A DNA stretch of 64,000 nucleotides, taken from assembly GCF_019904175.1 (NCBI RefSeq), contig NZ_CP061913.1:7750001-7814000 (forward strand). The letters are read 5' to 3'. Within the stretch, counting starts at the first letter, position 1. The number at the start of each line of letters is the position of its first letter. Positions 1 to 7,882 of this stretch are shown here, piece after piece. Below the pieces are notes generated by a model. The model made no database searches. It worked only from the letters and a program-made list of their open reading frames with translations, and was not told the origin of the DNA. The stretch is from Dactylosporangium vinaceum. GTDB taxonomy: Bacteria > Actinomycetota > Actinomycetes > Mycobacteriales > Micromonosporaceae. A program made the translations under genes and the position numbers.

Positions 1-1
1 G

Positions 2-583
2 GAGTACCTCCCGTTCAGCGCGACGCTCCTGCTCACCGCCCAGCTGGTGGCCCGGGTCGTCGCCCGCGGGCGGGCCCGGCCGCACCGGCTGGTGCCCGCG
101 GGCCTGGCGCTGGCCGCGGCGGCCATGGTGTGGCTGACCCGGCTGGCGCCCGGCGGGAGCTACGCCCGCGACGTGCTGCCGCCGCTGCTGGTGTGCGCGG
201 TGGGCCTGGGCCTGGTCATCGTGCCGATGACGCTGCTGGTCATGCACGGCGTCCCGGCCGGCGACGCCGGTGTGGCCGCGGGCCTGCTCAACACCGCCCA
301 GCAGATCGGCGGCGCGGTCGGCCTGGCCGCGGCGACCTCGATCGCCGGCCACGGCCTCGCGGCGCCGTTCTGGCTGGCGGCGGCGCTCCCGGCGGCGGTG
401 GCGGTCCTGACGGCGGCCACGGCCGTGCGATCGGCGCCCCGCCCAGGCCCAGGACCGGTGCCGGAGTCGGTGCCGGGGTCCGGGTCGGGGTCGGTGCCGG
501 GGTCCGGGTCGGTACCGGGGTCGGTGCCGGGGTCGGGGTCTGAGTCGGGGTCGGCACCTGTCCAGCCGTCTCCGGCCCGCTGA
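2..583 (+). CDS. MFS multidrug exporter, C-terminal part (5' truncated by window)
   Basis: Reading frame is open from base 2, so the gene begins before the window. The visible 193 residues hold the last transmembrane helices of a major facilitator: hydrophobic stretches around the LVPAGLALAAAAMVW, VLPPLLVCAVGLGLVIV and FWLAAALPAAVAVLTA segments. The motif GLLNTAQQIGGAVGLA is typical of the DHA2 (EmrB/QacA, 14-helix) drug:proton antiporters. The final ~45 residues are a low-complexity Pro-Gly-Ser-Val tail encoded by a short tandem repeat, which is unlikely to be membrane embedded. It converges on the next gene with a 30-bp gap. Substrate cannot be inferred. Confidence 0.85.
   Translation, partial: EYLPFSATLLLTAQLVARVVARGRARPHRLVPAGLALAAAAMVWLTRLAPGGSYARDVLPPLLVCAVGLGLVIVPMTLLVMHGVPAGDAGVAAGLLNTAQQIGGAVGLAAATSIAGHGLAAPFWLAAALPAAVAVLTAATAVRSAPRPGPGPVPESVPGSGSGSVPGSGSVPGSVPGSGSESGSAPVQPSPAR
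455..550 (+). repeat. Imperfect tandem repeat encoding a PGSGS-type tail
   Basis: Repeated units built on GGTGCCGGGGTC and GGGTCGGGGTC run through the 3' end of the exporter gene. They translate to alternating GSGS, VPGS and VPES units. Such repeats in GC-rich genomes often vary in copy number by slippage, so the length of this tail may differ between strains. Confidence 0.7.
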
Positions 584-613
584 CCGGAGCGGGAGCAAGC
601 GGCCTCGGAATCC

Positions 614-1819
614 TCAGCCTGTGGCTCTGGCGTTTGTGGTTCGTCGTTGTGCTGTGCCGGTGAGGAGCAGGAACCCGAGCAGGCACAGCCCGGCGGCGCA
701 GACGTAGGCGTAGCGGTAGCCGAGCTGGGCGGACAGGCCCAGCAGCGGGCCGGACAGGAGGGCGGCGACCGGGAAGGCGTTCGCGGCCAGGGTGGCGGCT
801 CGGCCCGGCTCGCCCGGGAGGAGCTCCTGCACGTAGGAGATGCCCAGGCCGTGGACGGCCGCGATGAAGCTCGCGTTGAGCACCTGCAGCGCGGCGACCT
901 GCCAGCTGTGTGTGGCCAGGCTGACCAGGGCGTAGTACGCGACGCCGAGGGCCGCGCCGACGACGATCAGGCGGTGCAGCGGGTAGCGGGCCGACAGCGC
1001 CCCGAAGCCGAGCATCAGCGGGATCTCCAGGGCGGCGCACAGGCCCAGGGTCAGGCCGGCGTCGCGCACCTCGGCGTGCAGGACGTGGCCGAGGTACAGC
1101 GACATCGCCTGCACGTTGAGCGTGCTCGCGGCCTGCATCACGGCGATCGCCGCGAGCGTGCACCACACCACGGGCCCGGCCCGGCGCGCCGGTGGTCGCT
1201 CGACGTGCGCCGGCGGCGAGACCTCCTCGAGGCGCAGGAGCACGACGGCGGCGGCGATCGCGTACATGGCGGCGGCGGTCAGGTAGAGCACCCGGAACCC
1301 GCCGGCCTGCAGCAGCAGCGCGGCGATGGGCGGCCCGGCCACCCAGGCGATCGAGAACATCATCCGCAGGGTGCTGGTGGCCATCGCCGCCCGGGTCGAG
1401 CCGCGCTGCGCCAGGACCTCGCGGGCGTAGGCGAAGGACTGCGGGAAGAGCGAACCGCTGAGCGCCGTGAGGGTCGTCGTCAGAACCAGGAGGATCCAGT
1501 ACTCCCGGATGAACGCGGTAGCCGTCATGCCCGCGCATCCGGCGAGGGCGGCGGTGAGCAGCAGCCGGCGGCGCAGCGGGCGCCGGTCCGAGAGCCGGCC
1601 CAGGATCGACGAGGAGACCATCGAGGCCAGGGGCCCGGCGACCAGGAACGCGCCGACGAGGGCGGGGGCGGCGCGCACCTCGGTGCTCAGGAACAGTGCC
1701 AGGAACGGGCCGACGACGGCGACCGACAGGCCGACGAAGAGGAACATCACGCCGAGCGGTACGAGCGAGTGCCGGGCGGAGGTGCTGGCAGGTGCCTCGA
1801 CGCTAATCCCCGAACTCAC
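614..1819 (-). CDS. MFS transporter, sugar-efflux (SetA/SetB-like) type
   Basis: 401 residues with about 12 predicted membrane helices. The N-terminal region has the facilitator loop 2-3 signature in the form LGRLSDRRPLRRRLLL at about residues 73-88. The overall pattern (GPFLALFLSTEVRA near the start, FAYAREVLAQRG after helix 4, AGPPIAALL after helix 5) resembles the sugar efflux transporter branch of the superfamily, which exports sugars or sugar-like molecules. The assignment to that branch is by recalled similarity and is moderate. The start ATG lies 37 bp downstream (in transcription order) of the polymerase-domain gene, so the two may be co-transcribed. Confidence 0.75.
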   Translation of the reverse strand: MSSGISVEAPASTSARHSLVPLGVMFLFVGLSVAVVGPFLALFLSTEVRAAPALVGAFLVAGPLASMVSSSILGRLSDRRPLRRRLLLTAALAGCAGMTATAFIREYWILLVLTTTLTALSGSLFPQSFAYAREVLAQRGSTRAAMATSTLRMMFSIAWVAGPPIAALLLQAGGFRVLYLTAAAMYAIAAAVVLLRLEEVSPPAHVERPPARRAGPVVWCTLAAIAVMQAASTLNVQAMSLYLGHVLHAEVRDAGLTLGLCAALEIPLMLGFGALSARYPLHRLIVVGAALGVAYYALVSLATHSWQVAALQVLNASFIAAVHGLGISYVQELLPGEPGRAATLAANAFPVAALLSGPLLGLSAQLGYRYAYVCAAGLCLLGFLLLTGTAQRRTTNARATG

Positions 1820-1856
1820 CTTCGCACCTTACCGAACGGCGCGGAGAGCGCTCTCC

Positions 1857-2822
1857 TCAGGACCCGTCCGCCTGCCGCTTGGCCCGGGCCCGGCGCTTGC
1901 CCTCGTGCATGGCCTGCACCCGCGGGACCGGGATGGTGTGGCCCTCGGCGATCAGGTCGGCCGGGACCTTCTGCGGCGCGGGCATGTGCCGGGCCCACGG
2001 GTCGGCGGTGCCGAGCAGGGCGGGCGCGGTGTGGATCGTGAAGTCGCGCGGGCTGACGTCGCCGAGGTCGGACCAGTCGAGCGGGTACGAGACGGGGCAG
2101 CCGGGCCGCAGCCGCGGGCTGTACGCGCACACGACAGTGGCCCCGCCGACCCGCGTCGGGTCCAGGAACACCTTGCCGTGCCGGTCGTCGCGGATGAACG
2201 CGGTGGTGGCCAGGTCGGGGTCGAGCCGCTCGGCCCGGGCGGCGATCGCGCGGGTGGCCGCGGCCACGTCCTCCATCGGGGCCGGCTCGATCGGCACGAA
2301 GATGTGGATACCCTTGGCGCCGCTGGTCTTGACCGCCCCGGCCAGGCCGGCGGTGTCGAGCGTCTCGCGGATCAGCCCGGCCGCCCGCACCACCAGGCCG
2401 AAGTCGTCGCCCTCGGGCGGGTCGAGGTCGAGCACCATGTGCGTGGTGTGCGCCAGGTCGTCGGCGCGCACCAGCGTGGGGTGGTACTCCACGGCCCGCT
2501 GGTTGGCGAACCACAGCAGCGTGCGGCGCGAGTCGCACAGGGCGTAGGTGACGTCCCGCTTGGAGGTCTCGGCCCACATGTCGACCGTGTTGACCCAGTC
2601 CGGCGTGTACTTGGGGACGTTCTTCTGCATGAACTTGTCCTGCCCGCGCATGATCCGCACGACGGACAGCGGCCGGTCGCGCAGGACCGGGATGATCCGG
2701 TCGCGCACGGCGTCGAGGTAGTCGACGAGGTCGCGCTTGGTCGCGCCGGCCCCCTCGAAGATGGGCTGGTCGAGGTTGGTCAGCGCGACCCCGTCACGTT
2801 CCTCGCCGGTGCTCACCGTCAC
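1857..2822 (-). CDS. LigD-type polymerase (primase-polymerase) domain protein, stand-alone
   Basis: A 321-residue protein from GTG at 2822; longer upstream reading would run into the flavoprotein gene, and 2822 leaves 11 bp after its stop. It carries hallmarks of the archaeo-eukaryotic primase fold of bacterial NHEJ LigD: a catalytic acidic pair in MVLDLDPP, the SGAKGIHIFVPI motif, RDDRHGKVFLD, and the C-terminal AYSPRLRPGCPVSYPL block. In the family this domain fills gaps and adds (ribo)nucleotides at double-strand break ends. No ligase, nuclease or Ku gene is adjacent, so it is a polymerase-only version like the PolD proteins of other actinobacteria. Confidence 0.88.
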   Translation of the reverse strand: MTVSTGEERDGVALTNLDQPIFEGAGATKRDLVDYLDAVRDRIIPVLRDRPLSVVRIMRGQDKFMQKNVPKYTPDWVNTVDMWAETSKRDVTYALCDSRRTLLWFANQRAVEYHPTLVRADDLAHTTHMVLDLDPPEGDDFGLVVRAAGLIRETLDTAGLAGAVKTSGAKGIHIFVPIEPAPMEDVAAATRAIAARAERLDPDLATTAFIRDDRHGKVFLDPTRVGGATVVCAYSPRLRPGCPVSYPLDWSDLGDVSPRDFTIHTAPALLGTADPWARHMPAPQKVPADLIAEGHTIPVPRVQAMHEGKRRARAKRQADGS

Positions 2823-2833
2823 ACCGTAGCGCC

Positions 2834-3718
2834 CTACGGCTCCTGCAGCAGGTCCATGTTGAGCGCGGCGCCGGCCTTCATACCGCCCGCGGCCGAGGTG
2901 ATGACCTGGCCCATGGGGTCGGCGATGTTGCCGGCGACCCACACGCCGGGCACGTCCGTCCGGCCGGTCGGGTCGGCCGCGATGTACTGCGCCACCGTCA
3001 CGCCCTGCATCTCGAGGGGTGTGCGCTTGAGCCCGAGCTCGTCGAGGAAGTCCGCCGTCGCCGCGAGGGTCGTCTGCACGACGATCGCCTCCCGCGGGAC
3101 GAACCGCTCGCCTTCGAGGTGGACGCCCCGCGCCTCCACCTTCGTCACGACGCCGTCGACAACCTTGACGTTCGCCGGTGCCGGCTCAATGTGCTGACCG
3201 TTCGTGAACAGGATCAGGTCGCCGGTCCACTGCGGCCACAGCGTCGCGGCGTGCACGGCCATGGGGCTGGTGGCGATGATGCCGATGGGGCGGTCCTGGA
3301 CCTCCCAGCCGTGGCAGTACGGGCAGTGCAGCACCCAGTGGCCCCAGCCGTCCGCGAGGCCCGGGATGTCCGGCAGCTCGTCGACGACGCCGGTGGTGAC
3401 GAGCAGCCGCCGGGCGGTGAACCCGCCGCCGCCGGCCGGCTCGACCCGCAGCCCGGCCCCGTCGCGGTAGGCCCGGACCACCGTGTCGTCGACGATCTCG
3501 ACGCCGTAGCGGCGGACCTCCTCCCGCCCGATCCGCAGCAGCTCGCCGGGGGCGGTGTTCTCCCGGCCGAGGTAGTTGTGCACCCCCTCGGCGGGGGCGT
3601 TGCGGGGCCGCCCGCCGTCGATGACAAGCACCCGCCGGCGGGCCCGGCCCAGGGTCAATGCACCGCTCAGCCCGGCCGCGCCGCCGCCGATGACAATCAC
3701 GTCGTATCGCTCGCTCAT
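2834..3718 (-). CDS. Thioredoxin-reductase-like FAD/NAD(P) oxidoreductase
   Basis: 294 residues, about the usual size of low-molecular-weight thioredoxin reductases. The FAD-binding Rossmann motif GGGAAG lies at residues 11-16, and a redox-active CPYC pair (Cys132, Cys135) is followed by HGWE, typical of the actinobacterial TrxR-like branch. A second FAD motif near the C terminus reads GVWVAGNIADP. No thioredoxin gene is near, so the electron acceptor is unknown; in related loci these proteins act on small dithiols or unknown proteins. ATG at 3718 is chosen because it directly precedes the first beta strand. It is divergent from an XRE-cupin regulator, 66 bp apart. Confidence 0.88.
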   Translation of the reverse strand: MSERYDVIVIGGGAAGLSGALTLGRARRRVLVIDGGRPRNAPAEGVHNYLGRENTAPGELLRIGREEVRRYGVEIVDDTVVRAYRDGAGLRVEPAGGGGFTARRLLVTTGVVDELPDIPGLADGWGHWVLHCPYCHGWEVQDRPIGIIATSPMAVHAATLWPQWTGDLILFTNGQHIEPAPANVKVVDGVVTKVEARGVHLEGERFVPREAIVVQTTLAATADFLDELGLKRTPLEMQGVTVAQYIAADPTGRTDVPGVWVAGNIADPMGQVITSAAGGMKAGAALNMDLLQEP

Positions 3719-3759
3719 GGCCCCAACGCTCCACCGCCGCTGCGGTCCTGGCAAGCTTC

Positions 3760-3776
3760 TTTGCCGGAATGGCAAA
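3760..3776. promoter_or_regulatory. Candidate operator TTTGCC-n5-GGCAAA in divergent promoter
   Basis: Between the flavoprotein (starts 3718, minus) and the XRE-cupin gene (starts 3785, plus) lies a perfect inverted repeat TTTGCC GGAAT GGCAAA. A further GGCAA half-site at 3750-3754 faces TTGCC at 3761-3765. The element ends 8 bp before the regulator start, as expected for an autoregulatory site. Binding is inferred from position and symmetry only. Confidence 0.55.
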
Positions 3777-3784
3777 CTGGTGAC

Positions 3785-4342
3785 ATGGACTTCGGCCCCC
3801 GCCTGCGCCACCTGCGCGAACAGCGCGGCGTCACGCTCACCGCCCTGGCCGCCGACACCGGCATCTCCGTGAGCACCCTGTCCCGCCTCGAGTCCGGCGG
3901 CCGCCGCCCGACGCTGGAGCTGCTGCTGCCCCTGGCCCGCGCCCACGGCGTCACCCTTGACTACCTGGCCGGCGCCGAGCCCACAGCCGACCCGCGCGTG
4001 CACGCCAAACCGGTCGTGCGCCACGGCGTCACCCACATCCCGCTCACCCAGCGCCCGGGCGCGCCGATGGCGTTCAAGCTCATCTTCCCGCCCAACACCC
4101 CCGCCGACGACACGCCGACGCCGCAGACCCACGAGGGGTACGAGTGGCTGTACGTCCTCGCCGGCCGCCTCCGCTTCGTCCTCGGCGAGCACGACATGAT
4201 GCTCCAGTCGGGCGAGGCCGTGGAGTTCGACACCCGGGTGCCGCACTGGTTCGGCAACCCGCACCCGTACGCCACGGAGGTCCTCAGCCTCTTCGGCCCC
4301 CAGGGCGAGCGCGTCCACGTGCGGGCGCGCTCCCGGAGCTGA
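3785..4342 (+). CDS. XRE-family transcriptional regulator with cupin domain
   Basis: 185 residues. Residues 1-60 form a helix-turn-helix of the XRE type (LREQRGVTLTALAADTGIS followed by TLSRLESGGRRP). Residues about 95-175 form a cupin barrel (EWLYVLAGRLRFVLGEHD, then SGEAVEFDTRVPHWF), which usually binds a small ligand. Family members repress or activate a neighbouring metabolic gene. The partner here is the divergent thioredoxin-reductase-like gene, with a palindrome between them. ATG at 3785 fits the HTH start. Confidence 0.9.
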   Translation: MDFGPRLRHLREQRGVTLTALAADTGISVSTLSRLESGGRRPTLELLLPLARAHGVTLDYLAGAEPTADPRVHAKPVVRHGVTHIPLTQRPGAPMAFKLIFPPNTPADDTPTPQTHEGYEWLYVLAGRLRFVLGEHDMMLQSGEAVEFDTRVPHWFGNPHPYATEVLSLFGPQGERVHVRARSRS

Positions 4343-4408
4343 CCGGTTCACAGCCGGCGTACAGGTTGTTGCCACGATCGCGCCAGGCCCGTCCCGGAGA
4401 GTCCCCCC

Positions 4409-6439
4409 ATGACCACGACGACGCTGCCCCGGCCCGCAGTCGCGCCGCCCCCGGCCCCGCCGGCGGCCCGCCCGGTGTGGCAACGCCCGGCCCTGGCCGC
4501 CCTGTTGCTGCTGACCGGCGTGCTGTACCTGTGGCGCCTGGGCGACTCCGGCTACGCGAACAGCTTCTACGCCGCCGCCGTCCAGGCCGGCACGCAGAGC
4601 TGGAAGGCGCTGCTGTTCGGCTCCCTCGACGCCGGCAACGTCATCACCGTCGACAAGCCGCCGGCCTCCCTGTGGATCATGGGACTGTCGGGCCGCGTCT
4701 TCGGCTTCAACAGCTGGAGCCTCCTGGTACCGCAGGCACTCGAAGGAGTCGCCGCGGTGGCCCTCCTGTACGCCACGGTGAAGCGCCACTTCGGCGCGGC
4801 CGCGGGGCTCCTCGCGGGCGCGGCGCTGGCCCTCACGCCGGTCGCGGTGCTGATGTTCCGCTTCGACAACCCGGATGCGCTGCTGACGCTGCTGCTGGTG
4901 GCGGGCGCGTACTGCACGACCCGGGCCGTGGAGCGGGCCGCGCCCGGCTGGCTGGCGCTGGCCGCGACCGCGCTGGGCTTCGCCTTCCTGACCAAGATGC
5001 TCCAGGGCCTGCTGGTCCTGCCCGGCTTCGCCCTGGCGTACCTGATCGCCGCCCCCACCACGCTCGGCCGCCGCCTCCTGCACCTGCTCAGCGCCGGCGC
5101 CGCGCTCGTCGTGTCGGCGGGCTGGTTCGTGGCGCTGGTGGCGCTGTGGCCGGCGTCGTCCCGCCCGTACATCGGCGGCTCGACCGACAACAGCCTCCTC
5201 GAGCTGGCCCTGGGCTACAACGGCCTGGGCCGCATCCTGGGCGGCGACGGCAACCGCGGAGGCGGTGGCGGGGGCGGTTTCCAGAACGTCGGCTTCGGCG
5301 GCGCCACCGGCATCACCCGCCTCTTCGGCGACAGCATGGGCACCGAGATCAGCTGGCTCCTCCCGGCCGCGCTCGTCGCCCTGATCGCCGGCCTGTGGTT
5401 CACCCGCCGCGCCCCCCGCACCGACACCGCCCGCGCCGCGCTGATCGTGTGGGGCGGCTGGCTGCTGGTCTCGGGCCTGGTCTTCAGCTACATGTCGGGC
5501 ACCATCCACCCGTACTACACGGTCGCCCTGGCCCCGGCGATCGCCGCCCTGGTCGCGATCGCCGGCCGCGAGCTCTGGCGCGCCCGCGCCGCGCTCCCGG
5601 CCCGCCTGACCCTGGCCGCGCTGGTCTTCGTGACCGCGGCGTGGGACTTCACCCTGCTGTCCCGCGACGCCACCTGGACCCCGTGGCTGCGCTGGACAAT
5701 CCTGGTGACGGGCGGCGCAGCGGCGGTGGCGCTCGCCTCACTCCCGCCGTCGCCGCGCTCCCCGCTGCCGTGGCGCAAGCGCGCGGGCGTGGCGGTCGCG
5801 CTGGCGGCGCTCCTGTCGGCCTTCGCGGGCACGACGGCGTGGGCCGTCTCCACCGCCGGCCAGCCGCACACCGGCTCGATCCCCACCTCGGGCCCGACGT
5901 CGTCGAGCATGGGCGGCGGCTTCGGCCTCCCCGGCGGCGGCCTCCCCGGCGGCGGCGCAGGCGCGGGCTCAGGCTTTGCGGGCGGCGGCAGTGCCGACAC
6001 GGGCACTGGCAGCGGCACGGGCCCGGGCACTGCGGGCGGCGGCGCAGGCACGAGCACGGGCGACGGCGCGGGTACTGGCTCTGGCTTTGCTGGCGGCGGC
6101 GGGGGTCGGTCGGGCGCGGAGAGCGAGCTGATCGCGCTGCTGAAGTCGACCACGACGCAGTGGGCCGCGGCGACGACCGGTGACCAGACCGCCGCCGAGC
6201 TGGAACTGGCCACAGGCAAGTCGGTCATCGCGATCGGCGGCTGGGACGGCAGCGACCCCGCACCGACCCTGGCCCAGTTCAAGACGTGGGTGAGCGAGGG
6301 CAGGATCGCGTACTACGTCCCGGGCGGCCGCGGCGGCGGGGGCATAGGCGGCGGCAACAGCGACATCGCAAGCTGGGTGGCCGCCAACTACACCGCCACG
6401 GCAGCCGGCAACACCACCGTCTACAAGCTCACCTCCTGA
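4409..6439 (+). CDS. GT39-family membrane glycosyltransferase (ArnT/YkcB-like)
   Basis: 676 residues. After a Pro-rich cytosolic start, a multi-helix membrane domain carries GT39 features: an early acidic-aromatic region (WRLGDSGYANSFYAAAV, VDKPPASLWIMG) and RFDNPDALLTLLLV, where acidic residues serve as catalytic/metal sites in ArnT and mannosyltransferase relatives. They transfer sugars from polyprenyl-phosphate carriers outside the membrane. Two Gly-rich stretches interrupt it: about residues 283-292, and a 100-residue Gly/Ser/Ala linker near 510-575. The linker leads to a C-terminal extracytoplasmic domain (SVIAIGGWDGSDPAPTLAQF, GRIAYYVPGG) seen in YkcA/YkcB-type proteins. Substrate is unknown. 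Confidence 0.88.
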   Translation: MTTTTLPRPAVAPPPAPPAARPVWQRPALAALLLLTGVLYLWRLGDSGYANSFYAAAVQAGTQSWKALLFGSLDAGNVITVDKPPASLWIMGLSGRVFGFNSWSLLVPQALEGVAAVALLYATVKRHFGAAAGLLAGAALALTPVAVLMFRFDNPDALLTLLLVAGAYCTTRAVERAAPGWLALAATALGFAFLTKMLQGLLVLPGFALAYLIAAPTTLGRRLLHLLSAGAALVVSAGWFVALVALWPASSRPYIGGSTDNSLLELALGYNGLGRILGGDGNRGGGGGGGFQNVGFGGATGITRLFGDSMGTEISWLLPAALVALIAGLWFTRRAPRTDTARAALIVWGGWLLVSGLVFSYMSGTIHPYYTVALAPAIAALVAIAGRELWRARAALPARLTLAALVFVTAAWDFTLLSRDATWTPWLRWTILVTGGAAAVALASLPPSPRSPLPWRKRAGVAVALAALLSAFAGTTAWAVSTAGQPHTGSIPTSGPTSSSMGGGFGLPGGGLPGGGAGAGSGFAGGGSADTGTGSGTGPGTAGGGAGTSTGDGAGTGSGFAGGGGGRSGAESELIALLKSTTTQWAAATTGDQTAAELELATGKSVIAIGGWDGSDPAPTLAQFKTWVSEGRIAYYVPGGRGGGGIGGGNSDIASWVAANYTATAAGNTTVYKLTS

Positions 6440-6535
6440 TCCTGCGTCCCAGCACAGTCCTTCCCGCCGCGACCCCTTGCAGCCCAATCCCTTCAGCGCA
6501 GTCCTTTTGACGCAACACTTTCCGCCTCACTCCGA

Positions 6536-6564
6536 CGAGCGCCCGGCTCAGAACCGGGCGCTCG
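6536..6564. terminator. Hairpin between convergent genes
   Basis: CGAGCGCCCGG (6536-6546) and CCGGGCGCTCG (6554-6564) form an 11-bp perfect stem with a 7-nt loop. It sits in the 200-bp gap between the GT39 gene and the convergent TPR gene. There is no clear T-run, so it would be an actinobacterial-style or bidirectional terminator. The rest of this gap shows no gene. Confidence 0.55.
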
Positions 6565-6640
6565 TCCACGTTCACGGCTCGCGTTGCCAGCGTTTGCGGA
6601 CACGGCGGGTTGGTGGAGTGCTTCGGGTGCGGCGGGTTGG

Positions 6641-7653
6641 TCAGGGGCCTTCGGACGCGGCGAGCCGGTCGGCGTCGATCGGGAGCGGATAGCGGCGCGA
6701 CCAGGCGACCGGATCGAAGGCCGGCTCCCGGCGGTATCGGTCAAGCATCAGCTTGCTCCGCAGCGCCGTCAGCTCCTCGAGCGGGAATCCGGGTGCCGCA
6801 ATGGCCCGGCCGAGCACCGCCTCGGCGGCACCGGCCGGCGGCCCGTCCAGGTCACCGTCCGGGTCGTCGAGCGCGGCCCTGACAAGCGTGCGCAGCGTCT
6901 CCGGGTGGTCGTCCCCGAGCAGCCGCGCCTGGTCCGCCGCGATCCCCGCCATCAGCTCCGCGGCGAGCCCCGATCGACGAACCAGCCCACGTGCTCGGCG
7001 TGCTCGATCCGCGCGGCGACCGTATCGGGGTGCACCTCTCCCAGCCGCACACTGCGCTCCCGGGCGATCCGCTCGCAGGCCGCGACCGCCAGGTCCCGCT
7101 GGGCCCGGGCCTCGTCGCCCTGCCCCGCCTCCTCATACAGCCGGCCCAGCAGCCGCCGGGCCTCCGCATGGTCAGGATCGCGGGCGGCGACCTCGAGCCA
7201 ACCGTCGCGGACCTGGCCGAGCAGCTGCGACCGTCGCGGCTCACCGACCTGCCCCGCAAGCTGCCACAGCAGCTCGAGCGTCTCCTCGTGCGCCGGCCCG
7301 TGCACCCGCTGCGACGCGGCCGCGAGGTGCTCCACCGCCTCGGCGTACTCCGCGTCACCCGACCTGTCGAGCGGCCGCCGCCAGCGAGCCAGCAGGTACC
7401 GCGCGGCGAGCGTGTCCGGATGCTCGGCCCCCAGCGTCCGGACCCGCCCGGCGGTCACCGCGGCGAGTTCGTCGCTCGCCAGCCGGTCCCAGTCGGCCCA
7501 GTGCGCGTCCTCGGCGTCGCACACCGAACGGCAGGCCCACGCCAGCTCCAGCCGCGCCGCCAAGGTCCGCGGATCGTCAGGCCCGTACGCCCGTGCCCGT
7601 TCACCGACAGCCCCCTGCCACACCCGCACCCGGCCGAGCTCGCTGCGACGCAT
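6641..7653 (-). pseudogene. TPR-repeat protein, broken by an apparent 1-base deletion
   Basis: Two frames carry one protein. From ATG 7653 the first frame runs to a TGA at 6954-6952; the rest continues in another frame from about 6970 to 6641. Both parts show tetratricopeptide-like units of the NB-ARC/Fem type with repeated (G)xxHPDTLxAR motifs: GPDDPRTLAARLELAW, GAEHPDTLAARYLLARW, GEVHPDTVAARIEHAE, then GDDHPETLRTLVRAAL in the second frame. Adding one G to the GGGG run (plus-strand CCCC 6968-6971) gives the smooth join FVDRGLAAELMAGIAADQ. It may be a real frameshift, a sequencing error, or two coupled ORFs (stop and ATG overlap by one base at 6952). No catalytic domain is visible. Confidence 0.65.
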
Positions 7654-7758
7654 CGGCCCACCGTACCGGCGACGACCGCCGGCGACCGTCCCCGGCCAGT
7701 CCTGCACCCCGGCACGCCGATCCCACCCACGGGGGCAGGCACTCCCTGCGGGGCGGAC

Positions 7759-7870
7759 GCTCGCCATGGAGTTGAGCGCTCGCCGCGGAGACAATCAACC
7801 GCCGCCCCGGAGCCAGGCGTTCACCGCGAAGGGCGGGCGTTCGCTGCGAAGGTGAGGACGCGCCGCGAGG
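7759..7870. repeat. Five degenerate 13-bp units at ~20-bp spacing
   Basis: In the 229-bp gap between the TPR and DUF4132 genes lie GCTCGCCATGGAG (7759), GCTCGCCGCGGAG (7778), GTTCACCGCGAAG (7819), GTTCGCTGCGAAG (7839) and ACGCGCCGCGAGG (7858). Start-to-start distances are 19, 41, 20 and 19 bp, close to multiples of two helical turns. The gap holds no convincing gene. Meaning is unknown. Confidence 0.45.
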
Positions 7871-7882
7871 TGAGCGCTGGGG

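Noticed and set aside
3719-5509. N-terminal extension of the thioredoxin-reductase-like gene to 5509
   Set aside because: It overlaps the XRE-cupin and GT39 genes on the other strand and has the biased composition of antisense GC-rich DNA; ATG 3718 begins exactly at the FAD fold.
7759-7870. CRISPR array
   Set aside because: Units are too short, degenerate and closely spaced, with no unique spacers and no cas genes.
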